Source of the DNA: Mesostigma viride
Taxonomy: Eukaryota > Streptophyta > Mesostigmatophyceae > Mesostigmatales > Mesostigmataceae
Assembly (NCBI GenBank): GCA_009746045.1
Contig: RPFO01000658.1
Coordinates: 26,193-90,192, forward strand
Length of the DNA: 64,000 bases
Reading direction: 5' to 3'
Position numbers and translations under genes: made by a program
Part shown: positions 1 to 11,737 of the stretch, piece after piece
How positions within the stretch are numbered: position 1 is the first letter of the stretch
Layout of the letters: the number at the start of each line of letters is the position of its first letter
Notes under the pieces: generated by a model
What the model was told of the DNA's origin: nothing
Seen by the model: the letters and a program-made list of their open reading frames with translations, nothing else
The model's database searches: none

Positions 1-257
1 CACACTTGCTCACTGACAGTCAGTCAGTCCTCAGTTTCCTTGCTAACCCCTATGCTGTCCACACTGATCTTGACTGGGTGGTCCTGAAACAGGAGTCCAC
101 CTACTGGGAGTCCACCCGTCACGTGGAGGACAAACACAACGCTGCTGATGCACTCACTAAAGTGCCTCAGCAGGCAGCTGAACAATATCAGCTGTTGTAC
201 CACTTGATGAACCCCTATGGCAAGCAGGCAACCCTGCCCCATAGGGGGGACGCCTAG
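1..257 (+). CDS. Ty1/copia retrotransposon polyprotein, C-terminal end (partial)
   Basis: The frame is open from the left window edge, so the real start lies outside. About 83 residues are visible. They carry a D-S-Q-S-V motif near the start and a later H-V-E-D-K-H-N-A-A-D-A-L-T-K stretch. This is the layout of the end of the RNase H domain in Ty1/copia polyproteins, where a D-x-x-S segment is followed by a V-P-T-K-x-x-x-A-D-x-x-T-K-like motif. RNase H removes the RNA template strand during reverse transcription in the cytoplasmic particle. The frame ends at TAG and no further domain follows, which fits the 3' end of pol. No matching 5' LTR can be seen in the window. The family call is fairly firm; whether the element is active cannot be judged. 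Confidence 0.7.
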   Translation, partial: HLLTDSQSVLSFLANPYAVHTDLDWVVLKQESTYWESTRHVEDKHNAADALTKVPQQAAEQYQLLYHLMNPYGKQATLPHRGDA

Positions 258-1767
258 CAGGGTCCTGTTCACCAGGGCCGCCTAGGTCACCCAGTACCCC
301 TTGGGCAGGTCCAAGGGGTAGGTTGTGGCTTCCAGCAAGGGGGTTGGTTGGAGTCTGTTTTTCATACATCTGCGTGCCCTATGCCCAATAAAATCTGTTT
401 TGATTTTCTCAACACCATGGAATTTCGTTATGCACACCTTCATAGGTGGGCATGGGATGTATCTCACACCTTTATTCCCTAGGGCGTATGCCTTGGTGGA
501 ATGGCCTTGAGCTCAGTGGCTCAGGTGCCCCCATTCAAGTGGAGGGTCAAAGCTCCCTTGACAGGTGGTTACCCAGGACCCCAGTTCACTGTGGATATCC
601 TGGGCCACCTGGCCTTACTGTTCAGTGGCAGTAAGGCATGGGTGCTGTCATGTTGTCTAGTACAACGTGCTCAGCACAGGTGCAGGATGAAATATTCCTG
701 TCACCTGTCACCAGGACTTCAGTCACCCATGTGCAGGGCAGGGGTGGCTGGTCTCCCACGTTGTGCAGGTGCAATGTGGCCAGGTCCAGGATGTCATAGT
801 CCTGTCACCTGTCACTCGGACTTCAGCCCCCTCTGTGCAGGGCAGGGGTGGCTGGTCCTCACATGTTGTGCAGGTACAACATGGACAGTGCAGGGTGCAA
901 TAAACCTGTCACTCCTCAGGTTGCAGGTAACCTGAGCTCAGTTGACCCAGCCTGGCTGGGTATTTTTCTCTGAGTGGGCGATGATGATGGAACAACATGG
1001 AACCTCTTAAACGGTTACCTTGGCATTTTTACAATGGCTTTCTTGGCTGGTGGTGCACTCCCTGGATAGGCAGACAGGCATAGCTATCTCCCTTGTGAGC
1101 TCGCGAGGAGGAGGAACTCCCCGGGCATGTTGAGCTAAACGTGATGCCATCACAAGTATTGCACGAGTTCTGGGGCCCATCTTTTTCAGTCCAGATGTTG
1201 CAGTATGGGTGTCAGTTGCTCAGCACCTCAGTCAGCTTGGAGTCAGTCTCCTAGCTGGGCAGGGTCAGGCTTGAAGTCGCTAGCCTTCAACCTGAAAGGA
1301 AAACATAATGGGAGTTAGATGAGATGCTTAGGCTGACACACGGATTTCCGGCCTGCGCGCCGCGTATTGCCTACCGCGGCTGAGCGGGACACCTCAGTAC
1401 AGTACGGCAGGGTGTACGGTACTGAGGTGTCATGTGGACCGATGTGCGGTTAGTGCCAGACTGTTCCTAGGTGCTAGCTCGACCCGCCAGGTCCGGTGTA
1501 GCCGGGCCTGACGGGCCGAGTCTTAGCTGGTTGCTAGTGACGTGGTCGCATGGCATTGCGGTGTACACTTGTCCACTGGTCGTGTGCTGCAGGTAGCACC
1601 GCCATAGGCATATAGGCGTAGCACTGGGGAGTGCCACAGCACCCGAGTCTGCCCAGTTCCATTCTGAGCCCTCAGCTTTCATCGCTCTCTCATTGTATTA
1701 TTGTAATACAATCATCATTCGCTCTCAGCTTTCGCAGTTGTTCGTCGTCCCTAGTCTCCATCCAACT
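258..1767. other. No gene recognised; possible LTR and downstream DNA
   Basis: A purine-rich stretch (AGCAAGGGGG, near 331-341) follows the copia stop and could be a polypurine tract. AATAAA occurs near 387 and 898. Together they make a 3' LTR beginning near 342 possible, but no terminal TG...CA pair could be fixed. I see no open frame with a recognisable product between 900 and 1767. Confidence 0.3.
650..920. repeat. Tandem repeat, ~105-bp period, about 2.5 copies
   Basis: The segment with CCTGTCACCTGTCAC followed by GGACTTCAG occurs near 697 and again 105 bases later. TGTGCAGGGCAGGGGTGGCT is repeated at the same spacing. A third, shorter copy ends near 915. The repeat sits in the putative LTR region and could be an LTR-internal duplication. 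Confidence 0.65.
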
Positions 1768-2210
1768 GGCCGAATTAACTTGGGTGCTCGGAAGTGGTTA
1801 TTCCGGGCAAAATAGTGTTACGGACCGATTTGCCTCAGGCGGCAAAAGGTTCCGGCACTATTTAACGTAACTAAAACCTGTGCACCTTGGAGGTCAGGGG
1901 TTCGAATCCTCACTGAGGCAGCTCCGGCGCATTTAGTGGTGCGTGCTCAGCGGCCTAGGCGGATGTCTCGGGCTCTTCGTCCCCCCTCCACGAGGCCAGG
2001 TTTTAGTTACGTTAAATAGTGCCGGAACCTTTTGCCGCCTGAGGCAAATCGGTCCGTAACACTATTTTGCCCGGAATAACCACTTCCGAGCACCCAAGTT
2101 AATTCGGCCGAATTAACTTGGGTGCTCGGAAGTGGTTATTCCGGGCAAAATAGTGTTACGGACCGATTTGCCTCAGGCGGCAAAAGGTTCCGGCACTATT
2201 TAACGTAACT
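1768..2210. repeat. Three-armed palindromic element (arm A, inverted A, A)
   Basis: A ~108-base arm beginning GGCCGAATTAACTTGGGTGC runs at 1768-1878. Its almost exact reverse complement is at 1996-2109 and a third forward copy at 2106-2210; arms two and three share the GGCC at their junction. The first two arms enclose a 117-base core, as in a MITE with long terminal inverted repeats. The third arm stops exactly where the 71-bp minisatellite starts. No transposase lies inside. Confidence 0.8.
1832..1920 (+). other. tRNA-like remnant (T-arm and acceptor stem only)
   Basis: GGTTCGAATCC at about 1899-1909 is a perfect B-box/T-loop, and the flanking bases form most of a T-stem. GCCTCAG (1832-1838) pairs fully with CTGAGGC (1913-1919), followed by A, like an acceptor stem with discriminator base. 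The length, 89 bases, would suit a long-variable-arm tRNA. However, the D-arm and anticodon stem do not fold: the bases opposite CTTGG are not complementary and there is no proper A-box. I read it as a tRNA-derived or SINE-like fragment, not a functional tRNA. Confidence 0.35.
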
Positions 2211-3030
2211 GGCTCCCATGGTGTCATCATGGCCCGTCTACGTACATGGATGTCAAAGAAAAAAAAAATGATGAGGATTCAGGCTCCCATGGGGTCATCA
2301 TGGCTTGTCTACGTACATGGATGGCATGTATGTAATTAATGAGGAGGATTCAGGCTCCCATGGTGTCTCCATGGTCCGTCTACGTACATGAATGGCAAGT
2401 ATGTAATTAATGATGAGGATTCAGGCTCCCATGGTGTCATCATGGCTGGCCTACGTACATGAATGGCATTTATGTAATTAATGATGAGGATTCAGGCTCC
2501 CATGGTGTCATCATGGCCCGTCTACGTACATGGATGGCATTTTTGTATATAATGATGAGGATTCAGGCTCCCATGGGGTCATCATGGCTTGTCTACGTAC
2601 ATGGTTGGCATTTATGTAATTAATGAGGAGGATTCAGGCTCCCATGGTGTCTCCATGGCTGGCCTACGTACATGGATGGCCTTTATGTAAGTAATGATGA
2701 GGATTCAGGCTCCCATGGTGTCATCATGGCCCGTCTACGTACATGGTTGGCATTTATGTAATTAATGAGGAGGATTCAGGCTCCCATGGTGTCATCATGG
2801 CCCGTCTACGTACATGGATGTCAAGGAATAGTAAATGATGAGGATTCAGGCTCCCATGGTGTCATCATGGCCCGTCTACGTACATGGATGTCAAGGAATA
2901 GTAAATGATGAGGATTCAGGCTCCCATGGTGTCTCCATGGCCCGTCTACGTACATGAATGGCAAGTATGTAATTAATGATGAGGATTCAGGCTCCCATGG
3001 TGTCATCATGGCTGGCCTACGTACATGAAT
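2211..3030. repeat. Minisatellite, ~71-bp unit, first block
   Basis: Units contain GAGGATTCAGGCTCCCATGG, then GTGTCATCATGGCCCGTCTA and CGTACATGGATG. Variant tails (GGCATTTATGTAATTAATG or TCAAGGAATAGTAAATG) alternate between units. Short open frames here are repeat artefacts. Confidence 0.9.
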
Positions 3031-4153
3031 TGCTGAGCTTCGCTCATTTTATATATGACGCGTGGACGGGCTCAAAGGGGACCGACCTGCCGTAGGTAGC
3101 GTAAGACTAGCGCTTGTCACGAGGGTACTGCACCGGCCGGCCCTTTTTGTGCCTAGGCTGAGTGTGGTTCCGGAGTGCAGGCCTAGGTAGCTTCTAACGT
3201 ACGTCACTAGACCTTGTTACCTGCGCCAGCCGCCAGGCGTGGCGCAACTGTGATTGGCAGTCAGTACACCTTGTACCTGCGCCAGCCGGCAGGCCTGCGT
3301 GGCGCAATGTGAATGATAGTCAGTACTTAGAGTGGTGTAGGGGACGTAGGGAGGCCTCTTTTCAGCTTCGCAACTTGATCCCAGCATTTGCTGGCAAGGT
3401 CGGCTGGCCGCTATGGCGGCTGCGCTGAATGTAAGACGATGCTATCGGCCTCTCCGGGCGTGGAGAGGCCTGGAATAAAATTCTTTATGTTCGCCACCCA
3501 CCGTTACAGGCCACGGTAATGGTTGTTGGGTGGGGGGCTCTACGTTTTGAGTAAAATGGTGTGATTTCCGGCGCTGGGCCCACTGACGATTCCCCTCTAC
3601 CCCTGGGTGCGGCAAGCGGCTTCCTGACACTGGGGAAGCTGCGATTTTAGTCGGACAACGTCAGGGAAGGAGCCATACAGGCCAGGGCCAGCGGCTACGG
3701 TGGAAAGAATCACAGGTGGAGGCGAATCTGCCTTAAACGTGGAGATGGCTAGCGCGGGGTGCCAGGGTAGCCCATAACTGCCAGGAGCCTGACAGCGGAC
3801 CCGATCTTTCGGCCTGTGGCCAGACGGGAGTTTCGGGGAGGATGCGGGGCTGGAGCGAATCTTGGTGGGAGGAGCGCGCTCTTCATCATTGCCCAGTTTT
3901 TCAGCAAAGAATGTCCGCCTGGCGGGGCTGAAATTCTTGCTGTTTTATCGCCTTGTTTTTATCCTGTATGATGCATTATAGGAAAAGCGATAAAGAGTTC
4001 GGTTCAGCCAGGGGGGCATATCTATGCCATAAAAAATTTCCTACAACAACACAAGCCCTGGTCAGGGCCTTGGCTAAGCAGTTTCCAAGCCAAAGCCTTG
4101 GTAGGGTAGAGGGCCTATCGCCACAAAGGTTTCAATGCCGGGAAATCCCAGCC
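3031..4153. other. Unique 1.1-kb insertion inside the minisatellite
   Basis: The array stops at ACATGAAT and resumes with GGCATTTATG. The DNA between is unrelated and GC-richer. It holds two copies of a motif with CTGCGCCAGCC and GGCGTGGCGCA (near 3220 and 3275) and one AATAAA (near 3475). I found no target-site duplication and no recognisable product. A solo LTR or non-autonomous transposon is possible but unproven. Confidence 0.45.
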
Positions 4154-7100
4154 TCGGCATTTATGTAATTAATGATGAGGATTCAGGCTCCCATGGGGTC
4201 ATCATGGCCCGTCTACGTACATGGATGGCATTTTTGTATATAATGATGAGGATTCAGGCTCCCATGGTGTCATCATGGCTTGTCTACGTACATGGATGGC
4301 ATTTATGTAATTAATGATGAGGATTCAGGCTCCCATGGTGTCTCCATGGCCCGTCTACGTACATGAATGGCAAGTATGTAATTAATGAGGAGGATTCAGG
4401 CTCCCATGGTGTCATCATGGCCCGTGTACGTACATGGATGGCATGTATGTAGTTAATGATGAGGATTCAGGCTCCCATGGTGTCATCATGGCCCGTCTAC
4501 GTACATGGATGGCATTTTTGTATATAATGATGAGGATTCAGGCTCCCATGGTGTCATCATGGCTTGTCTACGTACATGGATGGCATTTATGTAACCTGAA
4601 TCCTCTCATAAAAAAAATGAAGAGGATTCAGGCTCCATTGGTGTCATCATGGCCCGCCTACGTACATGAATGGCAAGTATGTAATTAATGAGGAGGATTC
4701 AGGCTCCCATGGTGTCATCATGGCCCGTGTACGTACATGGATGGCATGTATGTAGTTAATGATGAGGATTCAGGCTCCCATGGTGTCATCATGGCTTGTC
4801 TACGTACATGGATGGCATGTATGTAATTAATGAGGAGGATTCAGGCTCCCATGGTGTCTCCATGGCTGGCCTACGTACATGGATGTCAAGGAATAGTAAA
4901 TCATGAGGATTCAGGCTCCCATGGTGTCATCATGGCCCGTCCACGTACATGGATGTCAAGGAATAGTAAATGATGAGTATTCAGGCTCCCATGGTGTCAT
5001 CATGGCCTGTCTACATACATGGATGTCAAGGAATAGTAAATGATGAGGATTCAGGCTCCCATGGTGTCTCCATGGCCCGTCTACGTACATGAATGGCAAG
5101 TATGTAATTAATGATGAGGATTCAGGCTCCCATGGTGTCATCATGGCCCGTCTACGTACATGGATGTCAAGGAATAGTAAATGATGAGGATTCAGGCTCC
5201 CATGGTGTCATCATGGCCCGTCTACGTACATGGATGTCAAAGAAAAAAAAATGATGAGGATTCAGGCTCCCATGGGGTCATCATGGCTTGTCTACGTACA
5301 TGGATGGCATGTATGTAATTAATGAGGAGGATTCAGGCTCCCATGGGGTCATCATGGCCCGTCTACGTACATGGATGGCATTTTTGTATATAATGATGAG
5401 GATTCAGGCTCCCATGGTGTCATCATGGCTTGTCTACGTACATGGATGGCATTTATGTAATTAATGATGAGGATTCAGGCTCCCATGGTGTCTCCATGGC
5501 CCGTCTACGTACATGAATGGCAAGTATGTAATTAATGAGGAGGATTCAGGCTCCCATGGTGTCATCATGGCCCGTGTACGTACATGGATGGCATGTATGT
5601 AGTTAATGATGAGGATTCAGGCTCCCATGGTGTCATCATGGCCCGTCTACGTACATGGATGGCATTTTTGTATATAATGATGAGGATTCAGGCTCCCATG
5701 GTGTCATCATGGCTTGTCTACGTACATGGATGGCATTTATGTAACCTGAATCCTCTCATAAAAAAAATGAAGAGGATTCAGGCTCCATTGGTGTCATCAT
5801 GGCCCGCCTACGTACATGAATGGCAAGTATGTAATTAATGAGGAGGATTCAGGCTCCCATGGTGTCATCATGGCCCGTGTACGTACATGGATGGCATGTA
5901 TGTAGTTAATGATGAGGATTCAGGCTCCCATGGTGTCATCATGGCTTGTCTACGTACATGGATGGCATGTATGTAATTAATGAGGAGGATTCAGGCTCCC
6001 ATGGTGTCTCCATGGCTGGCCTACGTACATGGATGTCAAGGAATAGTAAATCATGAGGATTCAGGCTCCCATGGTGTCATCATGGCCCGTCCACGTACAT
6101 GGATGTCAAGGAATAGTAAATGATGAGTATTCAGGCTCCCATGGTGTCATCATGGCCTGTCTACATACATGGATGTCAAGGAATAGTAAATGATGAGGAT
6201 TCAGGCTCCCATGGTGTCTCCATGGCCCGTCTACGTACATGAATGGCAAGTATGTAATTAATGATGAGGATTCAGGCTCCCATGGTGTCATCATGGCCCG
6301 TCTACGTACATGGATGTCAAGGAATAGTAAATGATGAGGATTCAGGCTCCCATGGTGTCATCATGGCCCGTCTACGTACATGGATGTCAAAGAAAAAAAA
6401 ATGATGAGGATTCAGGCTCCCATGGGGTCATCATGGCTTGTCTACGTACATGGATGGCATGTATGTAATTAATGAGGAGGATTCAGGCTCCCATGGTGTC
6501 TCCATGGCTGGCCTACGTACATGGATGTCAAGGAATAGTAAATCATGAGGATTCAGGCTCCCATGGTGTCATCATGGCCCGTCCACGTACATGGATGTCA
6601 AGGAATAGTAAATGATGAGTATTCAGGCTCCCATGGTGTCATCATGGCCTGTCTACGTACATGGATGGCATGTATGTAATTAATGATGAGGATTCAGGCT
6701 CCATTGGTGTCATCATGGCTGGCCTACGTATGTACATGGATGTCAAAGAAAACAAAATGATGAGGATTCAGGCTCCCATGGTGTCATCATGGCCCGTCTA
6801 CGTACATGGATGTCAAGGAATAGTAAATGATGAGGATTCAGGCTCCCATGGTGTCATCATGGCCCGTCTACGTACATGGATGTCAAGGAATAGTAAATGA
6901 TGAGGATTCAGGCTCCCATGGTGTCATCATGGCCTGTCTACGTACATGGATGTCATTTATGTATTTAATGATGAGGATTCAGGCTCCCATGGTGTCATCA
7001 TGGCTTGTCTACGTACATGGATGTCAAGGAATAGTAAATGATGAGGATTCAGGCTCCCATGGTGTCATCATGGCCTGTCTACGTACATGGATGGCATGTA

Positions 7101-7310
7101 TGTAATTAATGATGAGGATTCAGGCTCCATTGGTGTCATCATGGCTGGCCTACGTATGTACATGGATGTCAAAGAAAACAAAATGATGAGGATTCAGGCT
7201 CCATTGGTGTCATCATGGCCCGTCTACGTACATGGGTGGCATTTATGTATTTAATGATGAGGATTTAGGCTCCCATGGGGTCATCATGGCTTGTCTACGT
7301 ACATGGAGTC
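4154..7310. repeat. Minisatellite, second block, with 1150-bp higher-order repeat
   Basis: The same 71-bp family continues. From about 4180 to 5330 the order of unit variants is copied almost base for base at 5330-6480, an offset of exactly 1150 bases. This includes the odd unit carrying the inverted scrap CCTGAATCCTCTCATAAAAA. A recent segmental duplication of ~16 units is the simplest reading. The array ends near 7310 in AT-rich single-copy DNA. Confidence 0.9.
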
Positions 7311-7575
7311 ATATTGATTCATGGAACAATGAGATACCATTCTTAATTGAAAATTGTTCTTGATACTTTCACATGCATGCCCGGAATCGTGAATTTGTGC
7401 GGGTTTCCATGATGACAATCCTCATTGAATTCTTGAGCACACAATATTGAGCAATTTAGGGGCACTTCGGCAATGTTGACCATTTTCATTCATGATAAAA
7501 TTAACATTTAATGCAATAAATACATATTCCACTCATTTTAATAAACCATGCAAAAACTTTACAAGCACGCTCAAG

Positions 7576-8012
7576 CTAGGGGTGGGCTGGCATGCACGCG
7601 TGGGTGTGGGGGTGGGCTGGCATGCATGCGTGGGTGTGGGGGTGGGCTAGCCTGCATGCGTGGGTGTGTGGGGGGGCTGGCATGCATGCGTGGGTGTGTG
7701 TGGGGGGCTAGCATGCATGCGTAAGTGTGGGGGGGGGCTGGCATGCATGCGTGGGTGTGTATGGGGGCTGGCATGCATGCGTGGGTGTGTGTGTGGGGCT
7801 AGCATGCATGCGTGGGTGTGGGGGGGGGCTGTCATGCATGCGTGGGTGTGGGGGGGGCTGGCATGCATGCGTGGGTGTGTGGGGGGGCTAGCATGCATGC
7901 GTGGGTGTGGGGGTGGGCTAGCATGCATGCGTGGGTGTGAGTGTGGGCTAGCATGCATGCGTGGGTGTGGGGGTGGGCTAGCATGCATGCGTGGGTGTGG
8001 GGGGGGCTAGCA
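7576..8012. repeat. Minisatellite, ~30-bp G/T-rich unit
   Basis: About fourteen units of GCATGCATGCGTGGGTGTG plus a run of G/T end in GGCTGGC or GGCTAGC. Long frames on both strands are artefacts of the repeat. The plus strand is strongly G-rich and each unit carries the palindrome GCATGCATGC. Confidence 0.9.
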
Positions 8013-8835
8013 CGCCCCACCCCTCCATCGGCACAGCCAGCCTTGTGAGTCTACCCTTAACAACAAGGCTGGTAGGACGACACGCCTGAGCAGCATATGT
8101 CATGCCTATCTCAGGCTAATAATGTGTGATTTTGTGCCAACAACCAAGTTGTTCCACCCAACAACACATTATAAACCCTCTTCCAAAATGCCCAACAAGC
8201 CGGACACGTGGAGGACCACACACGCAGTATATAAAGAGAAAATAAGCTGACTTTTTATCCAGCCAACCTGTGGCTAGCTGCTCTGGTTAGCATGACAAAT
8301 GCTAACATTTACTCAGTGGGAAAGGTGAAGAGACCATTGGAACAGCCTACCTGACGCATGTGCCACCAAAGCATTGTGTCCCGCAAAATGCACACTGCCT
8401 CCTTTCTAACAAGCACGAGCCGCTCTCTTTAGGAGACAGGTGCCAGCTCGTCAGTGTCTGGGGAAAATGATGCCGCTGCTTAGGAAGACCGCGTGAATTT
8501 CCTCGAACACAACTGTCTATAAAGCACAAGAAATTTCAGAGAAGCATGGAAATAAAAGCATTACACCTTCCCGACAGGTTGCGGGCCACGCGCTGCAGAA
8601 AGCCAGCCACGTCACAGACGATTAACTAGCTAAAAGACACCCAGGAATCCAGCGATGCAGCGCCAGGACCCGCAACTTTCTGGCTGCATCTGGCCGGAAA
8701 GAAGGCAAAAAGCTTACGCTCAACGAGCTAAGAAAGCAGGAAAACGCTAGCTTAAGACGTTTAACACAAGAACGTACCATAACGGGCATTTATTCGTGCC
8801 CAGGCGCACAAGAAAGTCCACCCTTTCATGGAGTG
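8013..8835. other. No feature recognised
   Basis: Mixed-composition DNA with only short open frames on both strands. I see no domain, RNA gene or repeat. Confidence 0.4.
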
Positions 8836-8839
8836 GTTG

Positions 8840-9230
8840 GGCAGTACGCATCGCGCAGGGCTAATGTTATCTTACCGCAAAATGACGGGAAAGGTAAAGA
8901 TAGCAGCGGGAATTTTTACGGCTTTAGAAACATCATTAAACTAGCTTTCCTTACGACCATCAAAACTGGCAACAATCGACAATCAACCCGGCAGGCATCC
9001 ATTATACTTTATTCATCCCGACAGAAATTCAGGCCGGACCCCCCCTGCCGATGGCAAAGAAAAAAAGCCCGCGACATTATAGATCGCAACCATCCCGCCA
9101 TAAATTAGAATCAGTAACTAATTTTCTCCAACAATCGAGCATTTTTTCTGCTTTCCGCGTGCCAGATTTGTCACGTTTCGTCTAAAGGCAGTCGCCATGG
9201 CCACTACCGCAAGGGGTGCGCGCACCGTGC
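8840..9230 (+). repeat. Diverged dispersed repeat, copy 1
   Basis: This stretch aligns, with many substitutions, to the reverse complement of about 21000-21420. The best block is GCAGTCGCCATGGCCACT followed by CCGCAAGGGGTGCGCGCACC (near 9188-9230). Another shared block is CTGCCGATGGCA (near 9048). It is likely an old transposable-element pair, though family and ends are unknown. Confidence 0.55.
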
Positions 9231-10416
9231 CGACATAGCTTTTGGGCCTCAATTTGCACCGAAATTTGGTCCGTACCGTCCAGCTCAGTCGGATTATGTA
9301 TGTGGATCGGCCGTGTTGGTTGCATACGCAGGTATATTAATTCTTGCATTCGCCCCGGACCTTCCCCAGGACAGGTCAGGATATAACAATAATTCTTGCA
9401 TTCGCCCCCGCCCTTTCCTATGGCCTGGTCAGGTTTGGGCGCGACGCCACTAGCGCGGCGCCCGCGACAGAGTGGCCAGGCTCGAGCACGTTTTCTGGAT
9501 CCCAAGCACCGGATTGGACACTGTCCGAGGACTGGACAGGAATTGGCTGACCAATCGGATGCATTGCATTACCGAAAGAGGCAACATTCGTTTCCCTTGA
9601 AAATTCAAGTACAACGGACGGCGCGCAAATTTCAGCGTACGGACTGATCCAGGACCGGATCGACCAAACCCGATCTGCCCAAATCTGCCCAAATCTTTCA
9701 CTTCACGAGTCACTACCGGATCTGTACGGCACCTGCGGGCCGACTTCCTGATTCCGTGGACTCCGAGCGTAGAACATTTTTTTCTGAGACGGCAGGCTTA
9801 GTCTTTAAATTAGACCAACCTCGGGCAGTGTTCGATGGCATGGAAGCTCTTGCTGTCGTTTAAACGGCGCTGTCAATTAAGTCTGTTGGTTTTTAATTTT
9901 GACAGGACTCGCCCAGCATGTTTTCCGCATGTTTTTAGCTCCAGGAATTATAACAGCTGTAATATCACCAGTGGAATGCGGGAGGGGAGGTCGGGCTTAA
10001 GGAAAACTTTCTTTCGTTGTCATGCCACCATTCAAGCTCCGTGGTTACATGCACGACAGTGTAAGGCCCCTTCAAGAGAAGTTTCTGCGATCATAGACCG
10101 ATAGTGCGCCACCGGTACTGGTAGAGAAATTTCATGCGTTTCTTGGAACGCCTATAGGCTTAATGACGGCTAGGCAAACGAGCTACTATCTCGCCCCGGC
10201 TAATCTATGAAACGTAAGTGTGCCGCCTTTCCCGTGCGCTTGCAAGTGTGGGGATCTCAGCGGGTCATTCGTTGTCACGTTTACGAAGCGTCTACCCATG
10301 TGTTCCATGGCAAACGCGGTGTGCCTGGCATCCGCAATGTGCTCTGAGCATGGGTGTGTTCGGCATTGGTCTCGGCCGCAGCTTGTCAGGCCCTGGGTCG
10401 CGATGCACGAAGCACG

Positions 10417-10448
<32 letters not shown>

Positions 10449-10772
10449 ATGACTCTTTGTGTCCGTAGCCAGTGTTGCCGCTTTAGTTCTGATGTATGAC
10501 TTGCATCGCAGCACTTTGATATCAACACGGCTCACATTACCAGATTACTAGCAACACTGGTTACATGTTGCAAACTGCATTGGTATACAGATAATATTAC
10601 AAATGCAAATAATCTGTACATAATATACAAAAGAGATGTCAATAATCTGCATTGAAGAAGATGCAGGTGTTTGACTGTGCATGGAGGCAAGAGCTGCTTG
10701 TTGATAGCAGCCACCGCCATGGGCTATGTTGTGTCGCTTTCACATATATTTGCCCATCGTCATTTTCTTCAG
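9231..10772. other. No gene recognised
   Basis: CTTGCATTCGCCCC occurs twice (near 9343 and 9393), a small local duplication. A short (GT)n tract lies near 10420-10445. No open frame shows a recognisable domain. Confidence 0.4.
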
Positions 10773-11001
10773 CGCTGTAGTGCATGATGGCAGTGCCACA
10801 ACAATCCATGCCAATGATTTGTCATGATGGGGGGAAAGGATGACATTTCTACCTGGCTGTTTGACACGTGCATGCTTGACTCGCTCACCCAGCCACTCCC
10901 TCCCTCACGCACCCACGCAAGCAAGCACACCCACATCCACACTGTCCCACACACCCAAGCACGCACACCCACCCACCCAGACAGCCAGACACACACACAT
11001 G

Positions 11002-11099
<98 letters not shown>

Positions 11100-11737
11100 C
11101 TCCACCCACCCACCCACCCACCCACCCACCCACCCACCCACCCACCCACCCACCCACCCACCCACCCACCCACCCACCCACCCACCCACCCACCCACCCA
11201 CCCACCCACCCACCCACCCACCCACCCCACCCACCCACCCACCCACCCACCCACCCACCCACCCACCCATCCACCCACCCACCCACCCACCCACCCACCC
11301 ACCCACCCACCCCACCCCACCCGCCCGCCCGCCCGCCCGCCCGCCCGCCCGCCCGCCCGCCCGCCCGCCCGCCCGCCCGCCCGCCGCCCGCCCACCCACC
11401 CGCCCACCCACCCACCCACCCACCCATCCATCAAACATGCATGCACGTCTAGTGTCTCTCCATTTGAGCACCTGTCCTTACACCCCCGCAGTGGCAGCCA
11501 AGCGAGGAAGCAACCAAGGGACCAAGCGAACCCCCCAACTGCCCGACATCACCGGAATGTACCGTCCGGAATGTTCGTATGGCACGTTAATTGCACAAAT
11601 ACCTGCCCCACATTTTCTTCAACGCTATATAATGCATCATCGCAGTGCCACAACAATCTGGGCTCTGAGATATTGAATCATACGGGGGGGGAAGATGACA
11701 GGCATACCTGGATGTTTCACACGTGCATGCCTGAACG
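10773..11737. repeat. Direct repeats (~110 bp) bracketing a microsatellite block
   Basis: The segment with GCAGTGCCACAACAATC, a G-run, GATGACA, TACCTGG, TGTTT and CACGTGCATGC occurs at about 10773-10875. It recurs, diverged, at about 11620-11737 in the same orientation. The microsatellites lie between the two copies. Confidence 0.6.
10999..11431. repeat. Compound microsatellite (CT)n, (CCCA)n, (CCCG)n
   Basis: The order is (CT)n to about 11097, (CCCA)n to about 11318 with a few interruptions, (CCCG)n to about 11388, then CCCA units again. The long frames rich in S-L, T-H-P-P or G-W-V are pure repeat translations and not genes. Confidence 0.95.

Noticed and set aside
1832..1920. Functional tRNA-Leu or tRNA-Ser gene
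   Set aside because: T-arm and acceptor pair well, but the D-arm, A-box and anticodon stem do not form.
2211..7310. Regular repeats resembling a CRISPR array
   Set aside because: Units are contiguous and nearly identical over their full ~71 bp, with no unique spacers and no cas genes; the DNA is eukaryotic.
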